Shown here: in pieces, positions 1 through 5,954 of the stretch | Numbering within the stretch: the stretch's first letter is position 1 | Layout: the number at the start of each line of letters is the position of its first letter | Assembly (NCBI GenBank): GCA_900769145.1 | Contig: CAAGFN010000164.1 | Coordinates: 1 to 16,419 of the forward strand | Direction of reading: 5' to 3' | DNA: 16,419 bases | DNA from: Rikenellaceae bacterium | GTDB lineage: Bacteria > Bacteroidota > Bacteroidia > Bacteroidales > UBA932 | Notes under the pieces: model-generated | Seen by the model: only the letters and a program-made list of their open reading frames with translations | Databases searched by the model: none | What the model was told of the DNA's origin: nothing | Position numbers and translations under genes: made by a program

Positions 1-599
1 ACAATCTTCGCGGGGATGTTCTTCGACGCGAGGGAAGGGTCATCCAGGAAGAAAGTTTTTCCGTCAATGGTTATCTTTTTTATAGTCTGCCCGTTGGCAG
101 TAACGCTTCCGTCCTCACCGACTTCCACGCCCGGGAGTTTCTTGAGAAGGTCCTCAAGCATGTCATTGTCAGTGGTCTTGAATGAGGAGGCGTTGTATTC
201 TACGGTATCTTTCTTTATTATGATAGGATTGCCGGTGGCCGTGACGCTGGCTGCATCGAGCAACTTGGTGTCCGGAGCCATCTCTACTTCACCGAGATTG
301 ACAGCCTCCTTCACTGTGATTTCCTTTGAATATTCCTTGTAGCCGAGCAGTTCCGCCTTGACTGTGTAACTTCCGGCAGCCACTCTGTCAATCAGGGCTT
401 TCCCCTTGTCATCAGTGAGGACATATTTGTAAGGGGTCTTTTCTCCGCTCTTCGTGAGGGATACAGTGGCGTAGGCTACCGGCTCTCCGGTGCTCTTGTC
501 TTTCAGGATAAGGGATACCGACCTGGATTGGGCCATACCCGTAAAGGAGAATGCGGACATCAAAATCAGCCCGCAAAGCAGCGCAATGATTCTCTTCAT
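1..599 (-). CDS. TonB-dependent receptor / outer-membrane beta-barrel protein, N-terminal part (truncated by window edge)
   Basis: Only the first 199 codons are present; the gene continues past the left edge. The protein begins with a Sec signal peptide (MKRIIALLCGLILMSAFSFT, cleavage probably near residues 22-24, GMAQ). Residues 25-105 look like a carboxypeptidase-regulatory-like beta-sandwich (VSLILKDKSTGEPVAYATVSL; DDKGKALIDRVAAGSYTV; LLGYKEYSKEITV). Then comes the plug-type region with DTVEYNASSFKTTDNDMLED, LLKKLPGVEVGEDGSVTANG and IKKITIDGKTFFLDDPSLAS. This order is typical of Bacteroidota outer-membrane receptors related to SusC and of the 'outer membrane beta-barrel family' proteins of 800-1000 residues. 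By family it should sit in the outer membrane and may import a TonB-dependent ligand; the substrate cannot be read from this part. The start is the ATG at 599, followed at once by the signal peptide. No SD sequence precedes it, which is normal for this phylum. ruvC ends 155 bases upstream on the same strand, so the gene probably has its own promoter, but I see no convincing one. Confidence 0.88.
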   Translation of the reverse strand, partial: MKRIIALLCGLILMSAFSFTGMAQSRSVSLILKDKSTGEPVAYATVSLTKSGEKTPYKYVLTDDKGKALIDRVAAGSYTVKAELLGYKEYSKEITVKEAVNLGEVEMAPDTKLLDAASVTATGNPIIIKKDTVEYNASSFKTTDNDMLEDLLKKLPGVEVGEDGSVTANGQTIKKITIDGKTFFLDDPSLASKNIPAKI

Positions 600-754
600 T
601 GATGTTTATTTTAGTAACACTCTGTGAATGCTCCTGCGGCCTTCGTCGGAGAAGCAACGATGATTAGACAATTCCTCAGCTCCGGGGTTTAATCCTGCCA
701 ATGGAAAATCCAGGAAGTTTGACCGGAAATTCCGGGATTTTTCAGGCTGCCCCG

Positions 755-1309
755 TCATTTTACCCTGTCCGGATTGTCTGCGATGAATTTCTCCCAACTT
801 CCCCCGCTCTTCATCCCGGCGAGAGGGTTCGTGAGCTGGTAATAATGGCACATCGCAATGGCGAGGGCATCGGTTGCATCCAGGAATTTCTCCTCGATGT
901 CAATGCCCAATATCCTCTGCAATATTGTGCTGACCTGGTTCTTGGAGGCGGCCCCGTTCCCGGTCACTGCCACCTTGGCCTTTCTCGGGGCATACTCCGT
1001 GATGGTGATTCCCCTCGTGGTGGCGGCGAGCATTGCGGCTCCCTGGGCACGGCCGAGTTTCAGGACGACCTGGGCGTTCTTGCCGTAGAAAGGGGACTCC
1101 AATGCCATCTCGTCAGGGGAGAACCGGTCACATATATCCCCGATTTCCCTGAAGATGCGGCTGAGCTTGGAATAGGCGTTATCCTCCTTCCTGAGATCGA
1201 TTACGCCCATGTCCAGGTAGTGTGGCTTGCCGTTTTCAATACGGATGACCCCGAAGCCAAGAATGTTGGTTCCGGGGTCTATTCCGAGTATAGTTGTGTC
1301 CTTTATCAT
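755..1309 (-). CDS. ruvC: Crossover junction endodeoxyribonuclease RuvC
   Basis: 184 residues, the usual RuvC length. RuvC is the Holliday-junction resolvase that works with the RuvAB branch-migration motor and makes symmetric nicks in four-way DNA junctions during recombinational repair. The four acidic metal ligands of the RNase H-like fold are all visible: D11 in GIDPGT, E71 in MALESPFYG, and D144 and D147 in LDATDALAIAMCHYY. The conserved GRAQGAAML segment (residues 86-94) and YAPRKAKVAVTGNGAASKNQ (residues 106-125) are also typical. The ATG start lies 9 bases after the serS stop codon on the same strand, so the two genes are probably co-transcribed, with ruvC last in that unit. No strong terminator is seen in the 155 bases downstream. 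Confidence 0.97.
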   Translation of the reverse strand: MIKDTTILGIDPGTNILGFGVIRIENGKPHYLDMGVIDLRKEDNAYSKLSRIFREIGDICDRFSPDEMALESPFYGKNAQVVLKLGRAQGAAMLAATTRGITITEYAPRKAKVAVTGNGAASKNQVSTILQRILGIDIEEKFLDATDALAIAMCHYYQLTNPLAGMKSGGSWEKFIADNPDRVK

Positions 1310-1318
1310 CTGTCCGGA

Positions 1319-2590
1319 TTAGTCGATGTAGTCGAATCCGGTGTAAGGCCTCAGGATTTCAGGGATGACAATCCTGTCCTCCTGCTGGTTGTCCTCAAGC
1401 ATTGCCGCAACGACGCGTGGCAGGGCAAGGGAACTTCCGTTGAGGGTGTGGCAGAGCTGGGTCTTGCCGTTCTCGTCCTTGTATCTGAGGTGGAGACGGT
1501 TTGCCTGATAGGTCTCGAAGTTGGAAACAGAGGAAATCTCAAGCCATCTCTGCTGTGCGGCTGACCAGAGTTCGAAGTCGTAGGTGATGGCGGATGTGAA
1601 ACTCATGTCACCGCCGCAGAGCCTGAGAATCCTGTACTTGAGACCGAGCTTGTTCACGAGGTCCTCCACATGGGCAACCATCTCGTCGAGAGCCTTGTAT
1701 GAATCTTCCGGCTTCTCGATACGGACGATTTCCACCTTGTCGAACTGGTGGAGCCTGTTGAGACCCCTTACGTCCTTGCCGTATGAGCCTGCCTCCCTGC
1801 GGAAGCAAGGAGTGTATGCTGTCAGTTTCTGCGGGAACTGGTCGTTCGCAAGGATGACATCCCTGTAGATATTGGTAACAGGTACTTCTGCCGTAGGTAC
1901 GAGGTAGAAATCATCGAGGCCTACGTAGTACATCTGTGCCTCCTTGTCAGGGAGCTGGCCGGTACCGAAGCCGGATGCGGAGTTTACCATGATAGGCGGC
2001 TCGATTTCCTTGTACCCGTCAGCGGTGTTCTGGTCGAGGAAGAAGCTGATGAGGGCTCTCTGGAGCTTTGCTCCCTTGCCCTTGTAAACCGGGAATCCTG
2101 CTCCTGTAAGCTTCACTCCGAGGTCGAAGTCAATGATATCGAACTTCTTGGCGAGATCCCAATGCGGGAGTGCGTTCTCCGGAAGATGGATTTCCGGGCC
2201 GCCCATCTTGACTACCTGGTTGTCCTCTGCGCCCTTGCCGGGTACGACGAGGTCGCAAGGTATATTCGGAAGAAGCACGAGCTGGGCTTCAAGTTCCTTG
2301 TTGGTGACATCAGCCTTGGCGAGGAGTTCTGTGGACCTTGCCTTGAGCTCGGCCACTTCTTTCTTGGCCTCCTCGGCCTCGGCTTTCCTGCCTTCTTTCA
2401 TCAGGCCTCCGATCAGGCCTGCCTTCTGCTTCTGCTGAGCGAGGAGAGCGTCGCTCTCTGTCTGGAGCGCTCTTCTTTCAGTATCAAGTTCGAGGACTTT
2501 CTCAACGATGGCTCTTGCATCGAAGTTCTTTACTGCAAGTTTCCCGATGACGTGCTCGGGATTGTCGCGAAGCATTTTGAGTGTCAACAT
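1319..2590 (-). CDS. serS: Seryl-tRNA synthetase (class II)
   Basis: 423 residues, full length for bacterial SerRS, which charges tRNA-Ser (and tRNA-Sec where present) with serine in the cytoplasm. The N-terminal long-helix arm that grips the tRNA variable arm spans about residues 28-105 (rich in K, E, A and Q). The class II catalytic core follows. It has LVPTAEVPVTN (residues 230-240) in the serine-binding pocket, motif 2 as FRREAGSYGKD (263-273), then RLHQFDKVE, and motif 3 as NGSSLALPRVVAAMLEDNQ (384-402). The start is the ATG at 2590, giving the usual N-terminus MLTLKMLRDNPEHV. A terminator hairpin lies between rpmA and serS (2624-2664). Thus serS is likely transcribed partly from its own promoter, although the gene order rplU-rpmA-serS is common in Bacteroidota. 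I could not find a good promoter match in the 35 bases upstream. Confidence 0.98.
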   Translation of the reverse strand: MLTLKMLRDNPEHVIGKLAVKNFDARAIVEKVLELDTERRALQTESDALLAQQKQKAGLIGGLMKEGRKAEAEEAKKEVAELKARSTELLAKADVTNKELEAQLVLLPNIPCDLVVPGKGAEDNQVVKMGGPEIHLPENALPHWDLAKKFDIIDFDLGVKLTGAGFPVYKGKGAKLQRALISFFLDQNTADGYKEIEPPIMVNSASGFGTGQLPDKEAQMYYVGLDDFYLVPTAEVPVTNIYRDVILANDQFPQKLTAYTPCFRREAGSYGKDVRGLNRLHQFDKVEIVRIEKPEDSYKALDEMVAHVEDLVNKLGLKYRILRLCGGDMSFTSAITYDFELWSAAQQRWLEISSVSNFETYQANRLHLRYKDENGKTQLCHTLNGSSLALPRVVAAMLEDNQQEDRIVIPEILRPYTGFDYID

Positions 2591-2623
2591 AATCTATATA
2601 CTTCTATTGTTCTTTCAATCAAT

Positions 2624-2664
2624 GAAAAAGAGGACCGCACGCCGTACTCGAAGTGCAATCCTCT
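2624..2664 (-). terminator. Rho-independent terminator after rpmA
   Basis: Read on the minus strand, AGAGGATTGCAC pairs with GTGCGGTCCTCT across a 12-base loop. This makes a 12-bp stem in which two pairs are U-G wobbles. It is followed directly by TTTTTC. On the plus strand the two wobbles become C-A mismatches and no T-run follows, so the hairpin is directional for minus-strand transcripts. It starts about 25 bases after the rpmA stop codon and should end or attenuate the rplU-rpmA transcript before serS. Confidence 0.8.
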
Positions 2665-2689
2665 GAAATGTCTTTCAAGACCCTTCGAG

Positions 2690-2950
2690 TTAGTTCTCAA
2701 AAGGGATAACCGACACGTAAGATTTGTTCTCTCTCTTCCTGGTGAACTTTACTGTGCCGTCAACGAGGGCATAGAGAGTGTGGTCCTTGCCGATTCCGAC
2801 GTTCTTGTCAGGATTGTGCACGGTACCTCTCTGGCGGACGATGATATTGCCGGCCTTTACGACCTCACCGCCGAATTTCTTGAGACCAAGTCGTTTGCTG
2901 TGTGATTCACGACCGTTCTTGGAACTACTTTGACCTTTTTTATGTGCCAT
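2690..2950 (-). CDS. rpmA: 50S ribosomal protein L27 (bL27)
   Basis: 86 residues, normal length. The N-terminus MAHKKGQSSSKNGRESHSKR is the flexible tail that reaches toward the peptidyl-transferase centre. It is followed by LGLKKFGGEVVKAGNIIVRQ, RGTVHNPDKNVGIGKDHTLY and a closing strand ending SVIPFEN, all diagnostic of bL27. The protein starts directly with MAHKKG and has no N-terminal extension of the type that needs a dedicated protease (as in Firmicutes). The gene follows rplU by 42 bases on the same strand and is closed by an intrinsic terminator. Confidence 0.98.
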   Translation of the reverse strand: MAHKKGQSSSKNGRESHSKRLGLKKFGGEVVKAGNIIVRQRGTVHNPDKNVGIGKDHTLYALVDGTVKFTRKRENKSYVSVIPFEN

Positions 2951-2992
2951 TTTTCTTTCCTCCTGTTAATAATTAAACGCTACCTTAAAAAA

Positions 2993-3304
2993 TTAGTTGA
3001 TAGCATCGATACGGATTTTGGTGAGCTTCTGGCGATGGCCGTTGAGCTTCTGGAATCCTTTGCGACGGATCTTCTTGAATACCAATACTTTCTTTGCCTT
3101 GGCGTCATCATTGAGCACGGTAGCCTTCACTACTGCGCCCTCTACGTAAGGGGCTCCGACCTTCACCTCACCCTCATTGTCGAGGAGAAGTACCTTGTCG
3201 AACTCGACCGTCTCATCGTTCTTGGCAGAAAGACGGTTGACGAAAATCTCTGCACCAGCCTCTACCTTGAACTGCTGGCCTGCAATGTCAACGATTGCGT
3301 ACAT
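2993..3304 (-). CDS. rplU: 50S ribosomal protein L21 (bL21)
   Basis: 103 residues, the usual length. Family landmarks are MYAIVDIAGQQFKVEAG at the N-terminus, the acidic strand VEFDKVLLLDNEGEVKVGAP, and the basic rRNA-binding C-terminus VFKKIRRKGFQKLNGHRQ. bL21 binds 23S rRNA early in large-subunit assembly. rplU is the first gene of the minus-strand rplU-rpmA unit. It has a near-perfect Bacteroidota promoter at 3396-3427 and a leader of roughly 85 bases holding a hairpin just before the start codon (3320-3362). The ATG at 3304 gives the conserved MYAIV start. No SD sequence is seen (TTTTTATAGA precedes the start). Confidence 0.98.
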   Translation of the reverse strand: MYAIVDIAGQQFKVEAGAEIFVNRLSAKNDETVEFDKVLLLDNEGEVKVGAPYVEGAVVKATVLNDDAKAKKVLVFKKIRRKGFQKLNGHRQKLTKIRIDAIN

Positions 3305-3319
3305 TCTATAAAAACTTTA

Positions 3320-3362
3320 AAAGTTCCGGCTGCAAGCGTCCGCCATTTGCCGGCGGAACTTT
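3320..3362 (-). promoter_or_regulatory. Hairpin in the rplU leader (possible autoregulatory or attenuator element)
   Basis: In the minus-strand leader AAAGTTCCG (3362-3354) pairs perfectly with CGGAACTTT (3328-3320), a 9-bp stem. An inner GCAA/TTGC helix is possible, and so is an alternative CCGCC/GGCGG helix that would compete with the outer stem. The hairpin is followed by the U-rich run TTAAAGTTTTTATAG and ends 15 bases before the rplU start. Leaders of ribosomal-protein operons are often bound by one of their own products; I infer this possibility but do not recognise a known Rfam class. Confidence 0.45.
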
Positions 3363-3395
3363 ACGGGCTTGTTAGCCATAATTCAATCAGGACCG

Positions 3396-3427
3396 CAAAT
3401 TTAGCATTTTTATCAAATACTGCAAAA
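3396..3427 (-). promoter_or_regulatory. Promoter for rplU-rpmA
   Basis: On the minus strand the -33 element TTTTG (TTG at 3425-3423) is followed by a 19-base spacer and the -7 element TAAATTTG (3403-3396). This matches the Bacteroidota sigma-ABfr consensus TTG-N19-TAnnTTTG exactly. The expected start of transcription is near 3388, about 85 bases before the rplU ATG. Confidence 0.75.
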
Positions 3428-3445
3428 TATTTTCTGAATATTCAT

Positions 3446-3453
3446 TAAATTTG
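3446..3453 (+). promoter_or_regulatory. Likely -7 element for the ATPase-sirtuin pair
   Basis: TAAATTTG matches the Bacteroidota -7 consensus TAnnTTTG and lies 38 bases before the ATPase start. No TTG is found at the expected -33 position, so the promoter is weak or needs an activator. It is back-to-back with the rplU promoter. Confidence 0.4.
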
Positions 3454-3491
3454 TACCTCAAGATGGTTCAAGACATTATACTTTACTCCAG

Positions 3492-4661
3492 ATGGATTCA
3501 CCATTCATTTTCGACAAGTCAGTCACCGGCAAGTCTTTTGCGGGAAGGCGCAGCGACTGCAACTCACTCTCAGGCATTGTCACGCACGGACAGAATGCGG
3601 TGATATGGGGGCCGCCGAAATCGGGAAAGATGTCGGTGGTACGACAGACTCTTTTCAATCTCCGAACCTCCGGGCATACTCCAGTCCTTTGTGAACTGGA
3701 TTTGCTGAATATACGTACTCCTGAACTCTTTTTACGGAAATTCGCAGGAAATGTCATCAAGTCAGTCGTTGCCGAGCCGCAGGAAATGGCTTCCATTGCA
3801 GCTGAGTTCCTCGGCGGGACATCATTGGCGTTTGATGAGACTTTGTACTCCGAGACCGGGGATCTTTTCCAGGGCTCTTTTCCGCTGTCGGAAGAGGAAT
3901 GCCGGGATATAATTGAACTTCCGTACAGACTTGCTGCTGCCCGGAATACCGATGTAATAGTGGTCGTCCAGGATTTCCAGAATATCTACTCGGATGAGGG
4001 AGAGAAGGTTTTCAGGGTGATGCAGGATGTGATGGGGGCGCACAAGGACGGTCCCGCCCCGTATTGCTCTTTCGTCCTTCTCGGCTCCCGGGTCAATGCG
4101 ATGGAGGAAATCTTCCAGCGCAGGAAATTTTTCTGGAACGTGGTAGAGAGACTAGAACTTTCTCCGCTGACTTCCAATGAGATAGCCGAGTATGTGATGA
4201 GGGGATTCTCAATGGGCGGAAAGGTCATTGACAGAGATTTGGTCCAGGGAGTGTGCACACTTTTCCGCAACAACGTTTGGCATATAAACCATTTCTTCTT
4301 CATCTGCGATTGCCTTTCCAAGGGATATATCAGTGAAATCACGTTCAGGGATGCACTTTCTTGTATGTTGTCTGTGCACGAGCCTGAGTTTCACAGGATT
4401 ATGGATGACCTTACTCCGTTCCAGATCAGGCTGCTCCGGGCTGTCATTGACGGAGTTGTGAAGTTCAGCACGACTGATGTGATTGAGAAGTATGCGCTGA
4501 ATTCCTCGGCCAATGTCAAGAGGCTCAAGGATGCCCTGTTGAAGAAGGAGGTCATCTGCTTCAATGACAAGGAGGAACCGGTGATAATGGACCCTCTTTT
4601 CGAGTATTGGCTCAGGCAGTTCTATTTCGACAAGGCCGGCGTTTCAGGGGCCGGAAGATGA
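3492..4661 (+). CDS. P-loop ATPase of the COG1672/archaeal-type ATPase group, with degenerate nucleotide-binding motifs
   Basis: 389 residues. The N-terminal part resembles the STAND-like ATPases with an N-terminal P-loop domain and a C-terminal winged helix. A P-loop sits at residues 40-48 (GPPKSGKMS). Residue 47, normally Ser or Thr after the Lys, is Met. The Walker B-like strand is VIVVVQDFQNI (155-165). Relatives usually read DEFQ here, so the metal-binding Asp appears replaced by Gln160 and the Glu by Asp161. FVLLGSR (194-200) fits sensor 1. The C-terminal region (about 305-380) has LTPFQIRLLRAVIDG, a helix-turn-helix-like KFSTTDVIEKYALNSSANVK, and DPLFEYWLRQFYF, the hallmark end of this family. 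No PD-(D/E)XK nuclease domain is visible. Many such proteins are uncharacterised; the role is unknown. The start ATG at 3492 follows a -7-like element at 3446. A sirtuin gene follows 24 bases after the stop codon, so the two are probably co-transcribed. Family assignment is good, function is open. Confidence 0.8.
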   Translation: MDSPFIFDKSVTGKSFAGRRSDCNSLSGIVTHGQNAVIWGPPKSGKMSVVRQTLFNLRTSGHTPVLCELDLLNIRTPELFLRKFAGNVIKSVVAEPQEMASIAAEFLGGTSLAFDETLYSETGDLFQGSFPLSEEECRDIIELPYRLAAARNTDVIVVVQDFQNIYSDEGEKVFRVMQDVMGAHKDGPAPYCSFVLLGSRVNAMEEIFQRRKFFWNVVERLELSPLTSNEIAEYVMRGFSMGGKVIDRDLVQGVCTLFRNNVWHINHFFFICDCLSKGYISEITFRDALSCMLSVHEPEFHRIMDDLTPFQIRLLRAVIDGVVKFSTTDVIEKYALNSSANVKRLKDALLKKEVICFNDKEEPVIMDPLFEYWLRQFYFDKAGVSGAGR

Positions 4662-4685
4662 TGGATTTAAGTAATAGGTTGGACA

Positions 4686-5390
4686 ATGAAGAAACATATT
4701 GTAGTCCTGACTGGCGCAGGTGTCAGCGCCGAGAGCGGAATCAGTACGTTCCGGGACAATGGAGGACTGTGGGACAAGTTTGACCCTAAGGTGGTTGCAT
4801 CGATTGACGGCTGGCATAGGGACAAGGCTTTGCTGCTGGATTTCTACAATATCCGGAGAAAGGAACTTGCCGGGGTGAAACCCAATGCCGCACATCTGGC
4901 CATAGCTGCCCTGGAGGAGAAATTCAATGTGGATGTGATTACCCAGAATGTAGACAATCTCCACGAACGTGCCGGAAGTACCCGAGTCCTGCATCTTCAC
5001 GGTGAACTTACCAAGGTCCGTCCAGAAGGTTGCTGCAATGATGAAGACGGTTTTTCGGAAAAGACCGTCTTTGACATTGGCTATGGGGAAATACATTTGG
5101 GTGACACGGCCCCGAACGGCCAGCAGCTCCGGCCGCACATTGTCTGGTTCGGGGAGCCTGTTCCGAAGATAGGCAAGGCTATCGACATTGTCTCTGATGC
5201 GGATGTCCTGCTTATTGTGGGCAGTTCGCTGAGTGTGTATCCGGCCGCCGGCCTTTATCGCTACGCTCCTTATGAGGCACCGGTTTATCTCATTGATCCC
5301 GCCGATGTCAATGTCAGGGACAAGCGCATCCGCCATATCCGGGAGGTGGCATCGAAGGGAATGGAGGAGTTTATAAAGATGATATCATAA
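4686..5390 (+). CDS. cobB: NAD-dependent protein deacylase, sirtuin (CobB-like, without zinc module)
   Basis: 234 residues. All NAD-binding and catalytic sirtuin motifs are present: GAGVSAESGIS (10-20), FRDNGGLW (22-29), TQNVDNLHERAG (86-97), the catalytic His105 in LHLHGEL, VWFGEPVP (153-160) and GSSLSVYPAA (179-188). The reaction removes acyl groups from lysine using NAD, giving nicotinamide and O-acyl-ADP-ribose. Tyr54 and Arg57 in DFYNIRRKEL match the Y-x-x-R pair that in CobB/SIRT5-type enzymes binds succinyl or malonyl groups, so desuccinylase activity is likely as well as deacetylase activity. Between HGEL and VWFGE the four zinc-binding cysteines are missing; only the doublet Cys116-Cys117 is there. 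This zinc-less form is common in Bacteroidota. The gene lies 24 bases after the ATPase gene and its 3' end overlaps by six bases the end of the convergent transporter gene. Confidence 0.93.
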   Translation: MKKHIVVLTGAGVSAESGISTFRDNGGLWDKFDPKVVASIDGWHRDKALLLDFYNIRRKELAGVKPNAAHLAIAALEEKFNVDVITQNVDNLHERAGSTRVLHLHGELTKVRPEGCCNDEDGFSEKTVFDIGYGEIHLGDTAPNGQQLRPHIVWFGEPVPKIGKAIDIVSDADVLLIVGSSLSVYPAAGLYRYAPYEAPVYLIDPADVNVRDKRIRHIREVASKGMEEFIKMIS

Positions 5391-5397
5391 TATCATC
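5378..5397. repeat. Inverted repeat holding both stop codons of the convergent cobB and EamA genes
   Basis: GATGATAT (5378-5385) and ATATCATC (5390-5397) form a perfect 8-bp inverted repeat around CATA. The cobB stop codon (TAA, 5388-5390) and the transporter stop codon (TGA on the minus strand, 5387-5385) both lie in it. A + T richness and the lack of a T-run make it a poor intrinsic terminator. Confidence 0.5.
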
Positions 5398-5822
5398 ACC
5401 AGGCTGCCGGCGAGGAGCAGGATGCATCCGATGATGGTCTTCCACGTCAGGGATTCTCCGAGGAAGATGACGGCGAAGATGATTGTCAGGACCAGGCTGC
5501 ATTTGTCTATCGGGACGACTTTGCTGACATCTCCTATTTTGATGGCGTAGAAATAACATAGCCAGGATGCCCCGGTGGCGAGGCCTGAGAGAATCAGGAA
5601 AATCCAGCTTCGTGTACTGATTCCTGTGATTGCCTCTGCAATGTTCTGGGACGGGTGCCCGATGCGGTGCGAGACGAAAACTACGACCCAGGCCATCACG
5701 ACTACGACCATTGTCCTGATGGCCGTGGCGAGGTTTGATTCCACTCCTTCAATTCCTATTTTGGCCAGAATTGCGGTTGCCGCGGCGAATACCGCTGACA
5801 GAATTGCGAATATGAGCCACAT
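5385..5822 (-). CDS. Half-size EamA/DMT-superfamily membrane transporter
   Basis: 145 residues starting MWLIFAILSAVFAAATAILA. I chose the ATG at 5822 because the open frame further upstream runs through the promoter into the AAA gene and reads as hydrophilic nonsense. Five hydrophobic stretches are visible: about residues 2-21, 34-53, 73-92 (SWIFLILSGLATGASWLCYF), 102-120 and 125-144. The charged GESLTWKT between the last two is typical of EamA domains. The classic EamA protein has two such domains (about 300 residues), whereas this one has a single domain and would have to work as a dimer, like small multidrug-resistance proteins. Single-EamA proteins of about 140 residues are widespread in Bacteroidota. 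It is an inner-membrane protein; the substrate is unknown. A consensus promoter lies at 5853-5882. The gene is convergent with cobB and shares six bases with it. Confidence 0.85.
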   Translation of the reverse strand: MWLIFAILSAVFAAATAILAKIGIEGVESNLATAIRTMVVVVMAWVVVFVSHRIGHPSQNIAEAITGISTRSWIFLILSGLATGASWLCYFYAIKIGDVSKVVPIDKCSLVLTIIFAVIFLGESLTWKTIIGCILLLAGSLVMIL

Positions 5823-5852
5823 TTTTTTCAAGAGATGATTCCTTTTGTCAGG

Positions 5853-5882
5853 CAAATATATGAAGATTGGAGCGAAATCCAA
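5853..5882 (-). promoter_or_regulatory. Promoter for the EamA transporter
   Basis: On the minus strand TTG (5882-5880), a 19-base spacer and TATATTTG (5860-5853) match the Bacteroidota consensus exactly. Transcription would start near 5846, about 24 bases before the ATG. Confidence 0.75.
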
Positions 5883-5904
5883 CGGGGAGAATGAGTTTCT
5901 GCCA

Positions 5905-5912
5905 TATTTTTG
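5905..5912 (+). promoter_or_regulatory. Possible -7 element for the AAA+ ATPase gene
   Basis: TATTTTTG matches TAnnTTTG and would give a leader of about 35 bases. No TTG is found at the expected -33 position, so the call is tentative. Confidence 0.3.
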
Positions 5913-5954
5913 CAGTGATAATGGTTTATTTTGCACTGTTAAAATGCAGGAAAT

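Noticed and set aside
723..735. CCGGAAATTCCGG followed by GATTTTTC, resembling a terminator
   Set aside because: The T-run is on the plus strand, while the flanking genes are on the minus strand. The fold leaves a loop that is too small for more than about four pairs.
701..1564. 287-codon plus-strand open frame across ruvC and serS
   Set aside because: ruvC and serS on the minus strand have full family motifs; this frame is antisense and shows none.
2162..2905. 247-codon plus-strand open frame over the start of serS, the terminator and rpmA
   Set aside because: It covers certain genes on the other strand and has no family resemblance.
4686..5390. Sirtuin as an antiphage NAD-depleting SIR2 effector
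   Set aside because: All deacylase motifs and the acyl-pocket Tyr-Arg pair are intact and the protein has no extra domain, so a metabolic protein deacylase is the simpler reading.
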